In this document: positions 1 to 6,582 of the stretch, piece after piece
How the letters are laid out: the number at the start of each line of letters is the position of its first letter
Numbering within the stretch: the stretch's first letter is position 1
Assembly: GCA_964612465.1 (NCBI GenBank)
Contig: CAZTDF010000088.1
Location: 1 to 17,460 of the forward strand
Direction: 5' to 3'
Source of the DNA: JAFGPJ01 sp964612465
GTDB taxonomy: Bacteria; Planctomycetota; Phycisphaerae; Sedimentisphaerales; Anaerobacaceae
DNA: 17,460 nucleotides
Translations under genes and position numbers: made by a program
Notes under the pieces: generated by a model
What the model saw: the letters and a program-made list of their open reading frames with translations, nothing else
Told to the model about the DNA's origin: nothing
The model's database searches: none

Positions 1-1
1 G

Positions 2-400
2 GGCCATGAAATCGCACACGCTTTTGCCAAACACGGTGCCGAACGTATGAGCCAGGGTCTGCTCGTCGAGCTGGGCGGCATGGCGTTATCGACCGCTATG
101 AAAGACCGCCCCGAACTGACTCAGAACCTATTCATGCAATCCTATGGAATCGGCACCAAGCTTGGTGTGTTAAAATACAGCAGGACTCATGAAAACGAGG
201 CGGATCATCTGGGACTGGTCTTCATGGCGATGGCAGGATATAACCCCGAAGAAGCCATCGTATTCTGGCAGAGAATGTCTGTCCAAAAGACAGGAGCCCA
301 ACCGCCGGAGTTTCTGAGTACCCACCCCGCCGACCAAACCAGAATTCAAAACCTGAAAAACCTGCTCCCCGACGCCATGCAGTATTACAAAAAACAGTGA
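2..400 (+). CDS. M48 family zinc metalloprotease, C-terminal part (5' end outside window)
   Basis: This is the 3' portion of a peptidase M48 gene. The open frame runs in from the window edge, so the true start is not visible. The first visible residues are GHEIAHA, which contain the HExxH zinc-binding and catalytic motif (bases 5-19). About 55 residues downstream, the ENEAD segment supplies the expected third zinc ligand, a glutamate, in the family's ExxxD pattern. The C-terminal LSTHPADQTRI segment matches the STHP...R ending seen in single-domain M48 envelope proteases of the LoiP/YcaL type. These usually act in the periplasm on misfolded envelope proteins. No C-terminal TPR repeats are present, which argues against BepA-like members. 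The missing N-terminus probably carries a signal or lipoprotein peptide, but this cannot be seen. The family assignment is firm; the physiological substrate is unknown. Confidence 0.93.
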   Translation, partial: GHEIAHAFAKHGAERMSQGLLVELGGMALSTAMKDRPELTQNLFMQSYGIGTKLGVLKYSRTHENEADHLGLVFMAMAGYNPEEAIVFWQRMSVQKTGAQPPEFLSTHPADQTRIQNLKNLLPDAMQYYKKQ

Positions 401-454
401 GAATACCCGAAGAGTAAATATGATTTGCAAGGCAAGGCAGTAATTAGTCTACAT

Positions 455-808
455 TTAACGCTTTACGAGATGGCTTTTTAGGAATTTTTCTGTGGCCTTA
501 ACGGTTTCGTCTTTGACGGTGCGCGGGCTTTGCGCGACCCAAACTGTAAAATTATAAAGCTCTTGTGTATCAACCCGAATCCATTTTCCATTTCTGTATA
601 AGAATACGAGCAGCGTAGTCATCGCGATTCGTTTGTTGCCGTTTTGAAAGGGATGATTTTTAATCAGAAGATAAAAAAGCATCGCCGCCTTGGATATGAG
701 ACTCGGATAAAGAGACTTTTTCCCAAAGCTTTGAAAAGGTGTAGCCAGACAACTTTCAAGGATATTCGGAAAACGGCTTGAGAAATCCGGTATGGGCTCA
801 TTAACCAC
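455..808 (-). CDS. Doc/Fic-family (death-on-curing) toxin-like protein, no visible antitoxin
   Basis: This 117-residue protein carries the Doc/Fic signature HPFQNGNKR at residues 52-60, preceded by the family's usual Y-P-S-L...KAA..L...I-K-N stretch. Doc proteins are small Fic-fold enzymes that modify translation factors; phage P1 Doc phosphorylates EF-Tu. The start used is GTG at 808, the only conventional start in this frame before the TAA at 830-832. It has no good ribosome binding site. Compared with ordinary Doc proteins (roughly 125-130 residues), the first helix, which normally contains an L..E.v..iH segment, is shortened or missing, so the gene may be N-terminally eroded. The canonical acidic residue of the motif is Asn56. 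Many chromosomal relatives also have Asn there, so this alone does not show inactivity. No Phd-like antitoxin frame lies next to it, upstream (809-1024) or downstream (401-454). Confidence 0.82.
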   Translation of the reverse strand: MVNEPIPDFSSRFPNILESCLATPFQSFGKKSLYPSLISKAAMLFYLLIKNHPFQNGNKRIAMTTLLVFLYRNGKWIRVDTQELYNFTVWVAQSPRTVKDETVKATEKFLKSHLVKR

Positions 809-825
809 AACACGTTTTATTAACC

Positions 826-856
826 TATGTTAACCACTACAAACAAGGTTAACATA
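826..856. repeat. Perfect 10-bp inverted repeat within a TTAACC repeat cluster upstream of the Doc-like gene
   Basis: TATGTTAACC (826-835) and GGTTAACATA (847-856) form a perfect inverted repeat with an 11-base spacer. Two further TTAACC copies lie at 801-806 (overlapping the GTG start) and 820-825, giving four copies of the same hexamer in about 52 bases. The dyad sits 18-48 bases upstream of the Doc-like start, where a type II toxin-antitoxin operator is normally found. That function is inference. The stem is AT-rich and has no T-run, so it does not look like a terminator. Confidence 0.5.
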
Positions 857-952
857 AAAATCCACAAAGACCAGCATAATCGAAAAAAAACTGCGAGCTA
901 AGAATTGTTCAAGAGCTTTACTTGTTTTATTCTATCGAACCAATATCACCTT

Positions 953-984
953 CAAACCAAAATCCATTTAAGAGGTTTGGTTTG
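953..984. repeat. Perfect 9-bp inverted repeat in the gap after the lipoprotein gene
   Basis: CAAACCAAA (953-961) and TTTGGTTTG (976-984) are exact reverse complements separated by 14 bases. They lie 41-72 bases downstream of the lipoprotein stop codon on the minus strand. No T-run follows on either strand, so a rho-independent terminator is not supported. The structure could be an RNA 3'-end stem or a binding site. Confidence 0.35.
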
Positions 985-1024
985 TCCGTAAAGCGTGGCT
1001 CGAGAATAAATGCTGAACTTGGGA

Positions 1025-1657
1025 TTATCTGAATGTGGCAATTTGGATTATCCTGGGATCTTCCGGGCATATTGTCAGGGTCATTTGTCTCTTCGTGTCG
1101 GCGCCGAAATACTCGAAGCCTGCAATCAGCAGATAGTCGACCACACGGCGAATGTCGGCAACGCTTGTATCGGTCATAGCTTCTCCAATCCAGACAACTT
1201 GCCCGGCCTCAGAAGCAGAACTGCGGCCGGTGGGAAAAACCTTCATCACAAGCCACTGGTCGTAAAATGTCTCAAAATACGGGACATATCTGGTGTAGCC
1301 GAAATTATAATATCCCCAATATCTATCGTGAAAACCCAAATAAGGCCGATGGAGCGGCGTGTAGCCTGTTACCGTGTGTGAATCCAATCCCACCTGAAAG
1401 GCAAGCCGATAGTCGGACTGCTCGACGTCAGGAGCCGGGATGTAACCGTGCGATCTTAACAGCATCTCAATCTTGGCTTTGATTTCCTTATCGAAGATAG
1501 GATTCTGAGAATTCGGGTCCACCATCACATATATCGATGCCTTATCACTGATCGGTTTACTGAACTCGGAAAATCCGTTTACATGTACCGTAAATGTTGA
1601 CGTGCAGCCGGCGGCATAAATCGGTATAGTTAATAAAATCAAACATAGCTTATTCAT
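1025..1657 (-). CDS. Putative outer-membrane or periplasmic lipoprotein, DUF4136-like
   Basis: This 210-residue protein has a lipoprotein signal peptide: a short basic N-terminus (MNK), a hydrophobic core, and a lipobox ending AAGC with the acylated cysteine at residue 18. Signal peptidase II processing and export to the inner or outer membrane are therefore expected. The body reads like DUF4136-type lipoproteins, with a beta-strand followed by an I..LL..HGY helix and a D-Y-R-L-A-F-Q-V strand, although I cannot confirm the Pfam match. An aromatic-rich central segment (residues about 105-135, many Tyr, Phe and Trp) stands out. The ATG start is supported by an AAGGG element 8-9 bases upstream and by a plausible promoter further upstream. 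It is transcribed divergently from the sulfatase gene. Its function is unknown. Confidence 0.82.
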   Translation of the reverse strand: MNKLCLILLTIPIYAAGCTSTFTVHVNGFSEFSKPISDKASIYVMVDPNSQNPIFDKEIKAKIEMLLRSHGYIPAPDVEQSDYRLAFQVGLDSHTVTGYTPLHRPYLGFHDRYWGYYNFGYTRYVPYFETFYDQWLVMKVFPTGRSSASEAGQVVWIGEAMTDTSVADIRRVVDYLLIAGFEYFGADTKRQMTLTICPEDPRIIQIATFR

Positions 1658-1701
1658 CTTGTAATCCCTTCAAATGATTTCTGGCAAGACGATCTAACTT
1701 C

Positions 1702-1730
1702 ATTGTCGCTGCCAGGTACTCTTAAGTCAA
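1702..1730 (-). promoter_or_regulatory. Putative sigma-70-type promoter for the lipoprotein gene
   Basis: On the minus strand, TTGACT (1730-1725) and GACAAT (1707-1702) are separated by 17 bases. Transcription would start near 1695, giving a leader of about 38 bases that contains the AAGGG ribosome binding site. The -35 box is good and the -10 box is only fair. Confidence 0.42.
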
Positions 1731-1765
1731 GCAGGCTCTCAAAGCCGAATCGGCGGAAAAAGCTG

Positions 1766-1794
1766 TTGAATGTCGTCGCCCCAGAGCTTATGAT
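1766..1794 (+). promoter_or_regulatory. Putative sigma-70-type promoter for the sulfatase/deacetylase pair
   Basis: TTGAAT (1766-1771) and TATGAT (1789-1794) have 17-base spacing. Transcription would start near 1801, about 35 bases before the sulfatase ATG. It lies back to back with the lipoprotein promoter, so the two units diverge from a short shared control region. Confidence 0.42.
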
Positions 1795-1835
1795 GATTGC
1801 CGATGGGTATTTGAGAACTCAGAGCAGACAAGACA

Positions 1836-3629
1836 ATGAAACATTCGCAGATAACTCGCCGGGACTTTTTGAAAGGTGCATGCGCCGGCACGCTCGCAGC
1901 CATGGTTCCATTTCGCCGGCTCGCGGCCCAAACAAAGCAGCGGCCGAACATCGTGGTCATCCTGAGCGACGACCAGGGCTGGGGCGACCTGAGGCTCCAC
2001 GGAAACCTCAACATCGAGACGCCGAACATCGATTCTCTGGCCCGGGACGGGGCTATGTTCGAGCGGTTCTTCGTCTGCGCCGTCTGCGCGCCGACGCGGG
2101 CCGAGTTTCTCACGGGACGCTACCATCCGCGCGGGGGCGTTCGCGGCGTAACAACCGGAGCCGAGCGACTGAACCTCGACGAAAAGACAATTGGCGATAC
2201 GTTTAAGTCGGCGGGCTACGCCACCGCGGCATTCGGCAAATGGCACAACGGCACGCAATACCCTTACCATCCGAACGCCCGCGGGTTCGACGAGTATTAT
2301 GGCTTCTGCTCGGGCCACTGGGGCAACTACTTCGATCCTATCCTCGAACATAACGGCAAAATTGTCAGAGGAAAGGGATTCATCACCGACGATTTGACCG
2401 ACCATGCTCTTGCGTTTATCGAGCAAAACAAAAACCGGCCGTTTTTCTGCTATATGCCGTTCAATACGCCGCACTCGCCAATGCAGGTGCCCGACCGTTT
2501 CTGGGAAGAGTTCAGGAATCATCCGCTCGGCATGAGGAACCGCGACCCGGAAAAAGAACAGATCGACAAGACACGCTGCGCCCTGGCAATGTGCGAGAAC
2601 ATCGACTTCAACGTGGGACGAGTTCTGCGGAAGCTCGAAGAATTAAAGCTCACCGGCAATACCATCGTCATTTATTTCAGCGACAACGGGCCGAATAGCT
2701 GGCGTTGGAACGGCGGCATGAAAGGACGCAAAGGCTCGACCGACGAAGGCGGCGTTCGTGTCCCCTTCGTTATTCGCTGGCCCGGACACATCAAACCGAA
2801 GACAAAGATATCACAAATTGCCGGCGCGATCGACCTGCTTCCTACGCTGGCCGACATGGCCGGGATTCCGGTCGTCGGCACCAAAGACCTCGACGGCGTC
2901 AGCATCAAGCCGCTTGTCTTCGAAGAAACAGAAGACTGGCCGGACCGAATGATCTTCTCCCACCAAAACGGCCGTCTCAGCGTCCGCACTCAGCGTTACC
3001 GGCTCGATAATACCGGCAAGCTTTTCGATATGCAGGCCGACCCGGGACAAAACCATGACATCTCGAAGGACAAACCAGAGGTCGCCGACAGGCTAAGGAA
3101 AGCCGTTGCCAAATGGAGGCGGGAAGTGCTGCCCAAATCACGAAAGGATGATCGGCCTTTTACGGTCGGTTACCCCGAGTTTCCGGCAACGATTTTACCC
3201 GCACGCGACGGCGTGCCGCATGGTAACGTCCAACGAAGCGGCAGAGCACCAAATTGCTCGTACTTCACGAACTGGATCGGCAAAGAAGACAAGATTACAT
3301 GGGACATCAAAGTGGCCAGCGCCGGGCAATATAAAGCGGTGGTTTTCTATACCTGCCCGAAGGACGACGTCGGCTCAACGGTCGAGCTGACTTTCAATCA
3401 AAGCAGCATCCGGGGAAAAGTAACCGAGCCGCACGACCCGCCAGCAGTAGGCGCTGAATTCGACCGGGTTGATCGAGGTAGCGAGTCATACGTCAAGGAT
3501 TTCCGGCCGCTTGGGCTGGGGACATTTCGATTGGAAAAAGGTCGGGGTGAATTGACGCTGAGTGCCCTGGATGTTCCGGGTTGGCAGGTAATGGAAGTTC
3601 GCGCTGTCATGCTGACTCTCTTAAAATAA
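1836..3629 (+). CDS. Tat-exported type I sulfatase with C-terminal accessory module
   Basis: This 597-residue protein hydrolyses sulfate esters, most likely on a polysaccharide. Residues 8-13 (RRDFLK) form a twin-arginine signal, followed by a hydrophobic stretch to about residue 30, so it is exported folded. The sulfatase core begins at RPNIVVILSDDQGWGD, with metal-binding Asp45 and Asp46. The formylglycine site is Cys84 in C-A-P-T-R (84-88), followed by the usual LTGR; maturation needs a formylglycine-generating enzyme or similar. Asp-Asn of the C-terminal metal site is in YFSDNGPN. Residues from about 455 to 597 lie beyond the core and form a beta-rich module that may bind carbohydrate. 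This module is common in planctomycete sulfatases, but I cannot name its family. The ribosome binding site is weak. The PIG-L deacetylase gene follows 49 bases later and is probably co-transcribed. Confidence 0.95.
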   Translation: MKHSQITRRDFLKGACAGTLAAMVPFRRLAAQTKQRPNIVVILSDDQGWGDLRLHGNLNIETPNIDSLARDGAMFERFFVCAVCAPTRAEFLTGRYHPRGGVRGVTTGAERLNLDEKTIGDTFKSAGYATAAFGKWHNGTQYPYHPNARGFDEYYGFCSGHWGNYFDPILEHNGKIVRGKGFITDDLTDHALAFIEQNKNRPFFCYMPFNTPHSPMQVPDRFWEEFRNHPLGMRNRDPEKEQIDKTRCALAMCENIDFNVGRVLRKLEELKLTGNTIVIYFSDNGPNSWRWNGGMKGRKGSTDEGGVRVPFVIRWPGHIKPKTKISQIAGAIDLLPTLADMAGIPVVGTKDLDGVSIKPLVFEETEDWPDRMIFSHQNGRLSVRTQRYRLDNTGKLFDMQADPGQNHDISKDKPEVADRLRKAVAKWRREVLPKSRKDDRPFTVGYPEFPATILPARDGVPHGNVQRSGRAPNCSYFTNWIGKEDKITWDIKVASAGQYKAVVFYTCPKDDVGSTVELTFNQSSIRGKVTEPHDPPAVGAEFDRVDRGSESYVKDFRPLGLGTFRLEKGRGELTLSALDVPGWQVMEVRAVMLTLLK

Positions 3630-3678
3630 GTGCATTGAATCAATTTATGTTTAAAAATATTTTATAAGGAGATCAACA

Positions 3679-4614
3679 ATGAAGAAGAATGTATTTTGTT
3701 TAGCCGGCCTGGTTTTGCTGTCATTACTTTTGGTGTTCGCACTTACCGGCACAACATCTGCGAGCGAGCGGAACCTGGACGATGGAAAGCTGCGAATTAT
3801 TGTTTTCGGCGCACATCCCGACGACTGTGAAATCAAGGCGGGCGGCGCCGCAGCGATGTGGGCTGCACAGGGACACCACGTCAAATTCGTCTCCGTCACT
3901 AACGGCGATATCGGCCACGCTGAAATGGCCGGCGGAGAATTGGCCAAGCGACGCACCGCTGAGGTTAAGGCAGCGGCAAAAAAATTGGGAATCGAGACCG
4001 AGGTGCTGGACATTCACGATGGTGAGCTGATGCCGACTTTGGAGAATCGCAAGATATTCGTGCGTCTGATCCGAGAATGGAAAGCCGACGTCGTAATGGG
4101 ACATCGCCCGAACGACTACCATCCCGACCATCGTTATACCGGCATTCTGATGCAGGACGCCGCATACATGGTCACGGTAACTTTTTATTGCCCGGATGTC
4201 CCGCAGATACCGAAGAATCCGGTCTTCCTTTATCTCTCGGACGGATTTCAGAAGCCAAATCCTTTTGATCCGGATGTGGTGGTATCCATAGATGACGTAA
4301 TTGAGCAAAAGGCCGATGCCCTCTGGCTGCTGGAATCGCAGATCGAAAGCCTTTGGGCCACTGGCAACTTCGAGAAGGTTGTTCCCGTCCCCAAAAAAGG
4401 TGCGGAAAGAGAAGCCCGTCGCAAGGCCATGCGTGACCGTTTCGCACGCCGTGCCGAGTCGGTGGCTGATAAGTACAGGGCCAAATTGATCGAGCTTTAT
4501 GGTGAGGAAAAGGGCAAAAAAATTCGCTACGCCGAAGCGTTTGAACTCTGCGAATACGGCAGCCGAGCCTCGCCCGAAAAACTGAAGCAACTCTTCCCGT
4601 TCTTCGGACGATAA
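3679..4614 (+). CDS. Secreted PIG-L (LmbE-like) family deacetylase
   Basis: This 311-residue zinc-dependent N-deacetylase-type protein has an N-terminal signal peptide (MKKN, a hydrophobic core to about residue 25, then TSAS). The catalytic signature AHPDDCE is at residues 45-51 (His46, Asp48, Asp49) and the second metal motif HPDH is at 148-151, both as expected for PIG-L/LmbE/MshB enzymes. These remove acetyl groups from N-acetylglucosamine-type substrates. The signal peptide indicates that it works outside the cytoplasm, unlike MshB or BshB. The start is well supported by AAGGAG (3666-3671), 7 bases before the ATG. Its placement directly behind the sulfatase suggests a shared glycan substrate carrying both sulfate and N-acetyl groups; that link is inference. 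The last 90 residues are charged and helical. Confidence 0.94.
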   Translation: MKKNVFCLAGLVLLSLLLVFALTGTTSASERNLDDGKLRIIVFGAHPDDCEIKAGGAAAMWAAQGHHVKFVSVTNGDIGHAEMAGGELAKRRTAEVKAAAKKLGIETEVLDIHDGELMPTLENRKIFVRLIREWKADVVMGHRPNDYHPDHRYTGILMQDAAYMVTVTFYCPDVPQIPKNPVFLYLSDGFQKPNPFDPDVVVSIDDVIEQKADALWLLESQIESLWATGNFEKVVPVPKKGAEREARRKAMRDRFARRAESVADKYRAKLIELYGEEKGKKIRYAEAFELCEYGSRASPEKLKQLFPFFGR

Positions 4615-4727
4615 GATCAAGATCAGTTTACAAGCAAAGTTATCTTCGTTGCCGGATTGGACTGATTGTGCTCAAACAAGCGTGTTGGAATATAAAAACC
4701 TGGTAATCCGCTTGTCGCGTTAATGCA

Positions 4728-4764
4728 GAAAAGAAAACACGGAGCGCAGTATCTACGCTCCGTG
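4728..4764 (-). terminator. Rho-independent terminator of the small membrane-protein gene
   Basis: A perfect 9-bp stem (CACGGAGCG at 4738-4746 paired with CGCTCCGTG at 4756-4764) encloses a 9-base loop. On the minus strand it is followed immediately by TTTTCTTTTC. It lies 26 bases past the stop codon of the minus-strand gene ending at 4790. On the plus strand no T-run follows, so it probably serves only the minus-strand gene, though it may also block read-through from the deacetylase. Confidence 0.85.
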
Positions 4765-4789
4765 AAGCACAACTTTACAGATGAACGTC

Positions 4790-5038
4790 TTAGTGCTGCT
4801 GCTGCGCAAAAACTCTCCTTTTTTGGAACAGGTATAGGATAACCGCCAATGCGATCAGTCCAACAAGCCCGTTTTCGCCCAGGTCAGCAATTAGTGCGGT
4901 GAGATTGGGAACGACCCTTCCAAAGAAAGGAACCGTCTCGCCGAAAAGGATATGAGCTATAATCCCCAGGGCGACCAGGAGCAGGAAAACTTCGGTAATC
5001 TCACCAAGCCATTTCTTTACTTCCTCAAGATAATGCAT
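4790..5038 (-). CDS. Small two-helix membrane protein, unknown function
   Basis: The product is 82 residues when started at ATG 5038 (MHYLEEVKKWLGEITE). A TTG codon six bases upstream could add two residues. However, the AGGAG element lies 8 bases before the ATG and only 2 bases before the TTG, so the ATG is preferred. Two hydrophobic helices are visible, about residues 17-33 (VFLLLVALGIIAHILFG) and 57-71 (GLVGLIALAVILYLF). They are joined by a loop with Pro, Phe and Gly, and the protein ends in a basic, Gln-rich cytoplasm-type tail (KRRVFAQQQH). The length, charge pattern, good ribosome binding site and strong terminator all support a real gene. I do not recognise the family. It stands alone, with no operon partner. 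Confidence 0.72.
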   Translation of the reverse strand: MHYLEEVKKWLGEITEVFLLLVALGIIAHILFGETVPFFGRVVPNLTALIADLGENGLVGLIALAVILYLFQKRRVFAQQQH

Positions 5039-5447
5039 CTTCAACTCTCCTATTAGAGTATTAAAAAAAGCAGTTAATTAGTGACATCCACGTAATTTTG
5101 TTCGGCTTGTCTTTTCAAATTACTTTAATATTTATAGCCAAATTACGTGACACATATTGATGGCAAAAAGATGCTTTGCTATCCCAAACTTCTACTGAAT
5201 ACATCATAAAAACCACTTATCAGCACTGAAATGCAAGCTATTCGACTATGCTGTTAACGCGATAAGCTTATTGGGAATTTCCGTGTACATGTTTGGTATT
5301 TTTCGTAGTTCAAAGTATGCTGGACAGAATACCGGAGCAGTCAAAAAAGGGGAAATTGTTAAATAATACCAATAGCAAACTACCTGCTGTGAAGGATATT
5401 ACCCCATTTCTTGCTGAATTAAAATGTTAATTTAGGGCAAAATTAGC
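5039..5447. other. AT-rich intergenic region between two small divergent membrane-protein genes
   Basis: This stretch of about 400 bases holds the upstream regions of both small genes. I see one 10-bp inverted repeat (5089-5149) and no convincing coding region, RNA gene or terminator. Two short open frames (5287-5370 from ATG, 27 codons; 5317-5430, 37 codons) lack ribosome binding sites and overlap each other. Confidence 0.6.
5089..5149. repeat. Inverted repeat CACGTAATTT / AAATTACGTG
   Basis: CACGTAATTT (5089-5098) and AAATTACGTG (5140-5149) are perfect reverse complements with a 41-base spacer, 51-111 bases upstream of the minus-strand small membrane-protein gene. Paired half-sites at that distance could be regulator binding sites. 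No regulator family is identifiable. Confidence 0.35.
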
Positions 5448-5476
5448 TTGACTGCAATGTTAAAATGGGTTATCAT
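5448..5476 (+). promoter_or_regulatory. Strong sigma-70-type promoter for a probably leaderless small gene
   Basis: TTGACT (5448-5453) and TATCAT (5471-5476) are separated by exactly 17 bases. Transcription should begin 6-7 bases after the -10 box, at about 5483, which is the A of the ATG of the following gene. Confidence 0.6.
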
Positions 5477-5482
5477 GAATGT

Positions 5483-5656
5483 ATGTTCAGAAGTATTGTA
5501 TTTTTTGTTTTACGCATATCGCTTATCGCGGCTCTTTGGGCCTTTGTATGGAAGTTTATCGAGCCCAAAACACAGCTCATGCGAGTATTGAGAGCCGCTT
5601 TGCTTGTACTCGGCCTGTTAGTCATTCTGGCAATGCTAAAAATTACAGGGCAGTAA
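5483..5656 (+). CDS. Very small membrane protein (57 residues), possibly from a leaderless mRNA
   Basis: Starting at ATG 5483, the product is 57 residues with two hydrophobic helices. One spans about residues 3-20 (RSIVFFVLRISLIAALWAF, ending near the KFIEPKTQ turn) and the other about residues 35-52 (RAALLVLGLLVILAMLKI). A basic stretch lies between them. An in-frame ATG at 5465 would add six residues, but it lies inside the predicted promoter spacer and is unlikely to be transcribed. There is no Shine-Dalgarno sequence, and the predicted transcription start coincides with ATG 5483. I do not recognise the family. The clean amphipathic layout and the promoter make it more likely real than chance. 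Confidence 0.62.
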   Translation: MFRSIVFFVLRISLIAALWAFVWKFIEPKTQLMRVLRAALLVLGLLVILAMLKITGQ

Positions 5657-5764
5657 TCATTATCAGCCCTGCATAGAAACCAGTGACTTTAACAAGCGTA
5701 ATCTACCGCAATCGAATAAAGTCGCTTTGCAATAAAGCATTGACCTGATCGCCCCCCGCCTTTG

Positions 5765-5776
5765 ATCCGGCCGGAT
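5765..5776. repeat. Perfect 12-bp palindrome ATCCGGCCGGAT
   Basis: This is a self-complementary 12-mer without a loop, in the gap downstream of the prepilin-like gene. The same CCGGCCGG core occurs again at 13860-13867 within ACCGGCCGGT (13859-13868). No T-run follows, so it is not a terminator. Its role is unknown. Confidence 0.3.
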
Positions 5777-5868
5777 TGTCAATTCTGCAAACAACCGATA
5801 ATATTTGATTTCGAAGCATTAATAACGGCCCACAAAAGCCTTAATCGACAGGAAGGATTGCTTTGTAC

Positions 5869-6579
5869 TTATGGCGGCCAGTCCTGCCCTTTTATGCCTC
5901 GAACCGTCAGATTGGCATCCGGAAATCCATCCCGTGCCGGGCGAATCTCAATAGCCTTCAGGAAGCTGGTCCGGCCATCGGCGAACAGGTAGTTCCGAGC
6001 CCCCTGCCAGCACCACCATCCGCTATCTTCATCGATGGGTAAATGGTTGCTCAGCCATTCGCCGATCAGAATCTTGCCCGAAGGTTTACTTACATCCGTA
6101 CTTCGCTGGGCGATAGAGGCCCGGGGATTGCTATATGTATCGGCCGGACTGTTCATATCATCAATCTGCTCGGGGCTGTGGTAAAAAGCCATCGAGTACG
6201 AGTAGCTGGTGGACTCATATTTTTCTTTTGCAACGCGGTCATTAGGGCAGAATAAAACCGATGGATTATTAACATCGACAGGACCGCCCAGATAAGGTTC
6301 GACAAACGACCGCCAGCCGCGTCCCATCCACAGCCAGTAGGCGGGCTCCGTCGATACGGGATCCTGGGCGCATGGGTACGTGTTGTCGTTCGAACTGAGG
6401 TACATATCCACAGCCAGGTATATCTGCTTGAGTTGTTGGGCGCAGCCTACTCTGGCCGCGACAGCCCTGACCTTTCGCAGCGACGGTATAAGAACCGACA
6501 GCAGCAGCGCGATGATCGCAATGACCACGAGCAACTCTATGAGCGTAAATCCCAGGCGAATTGAACGTCGATTTTCCAC
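5869..6579 (-). CDS. Type IV prepilin-like (pseudopilin) protein with C-terminal ADGR motif
   Basis: This 236-residue protein has a class III prepilin signal: a basic leader (MENRRSIRLG), then GFTLIELLVVIAII. A prepilin peptidase would cleave after Gly10, leaving Phe11 as the first mature residue and Glu15 at position +5. The N-terminal hydrophobic helix is followed by a beta-rich globular domain with several Cys and Trp residues. The NYLFADGRTSFL segment near the end corresponds to the DG motif typical of the abundant planctomycete pseudopilin-like proteins (DUF1559/H-X9-DG type). Such proteins probably assemble in, or are exported by, type II secretion or type IV pilus-like machinery; no such machinery is in the window. 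The GTG start is three bases after the glmS stop, without a strong ribosome binding site, so translation is probably coupled to glmS. Confidence 0.9.
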   Translation of the reverse strand: MENRRSIRLGFTLIELLVVIAIIALLLSVLIPSLRKVRAVAARVGCAQQLKQIYLAVDMYLSSNDNTYPCAQDPVSTEPAYWLWMGRGWRSFVEPYLGGPVDVNNPSVLFCPNDRVAKEKYESTSYSYSMAFYHSPEQIDDMNSPADTYSNPRASIAQRSTDVSKPSGKILIGEWLSNHLPIDEDSGWWCWQGARNYLFADGRTSFLKAIEIRPARDGFPDANLTVRGIKGQDWPP

Positions 6580-6582
6580 GAC

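Noticed and set aside
1726..1839. In-frame stretch of 37 codons ending in a TGA that overlaps the sulfatase ATG
   Set aside because: It has no usable start codon and contains the best candidate sulfatase promoter; not convincing as a gene or remnant.
5287..5430. Two overlapping short frames (27 codons from ATG 5287; 37 codons from ATG 5317)
   Set aside because: Neither has a ribosome binding site or a recognisable motif, and the region is AT-rich; chance frames are more likely.
5762..5992. Open frame beginning with a TTG codon and containing a C-x-x-C pair
   Set aside because: It overlaps the 3' end of the clearly real prepilin-like gene on the opposite strand and has no ribosome binding site; it reads as a shadow frame.
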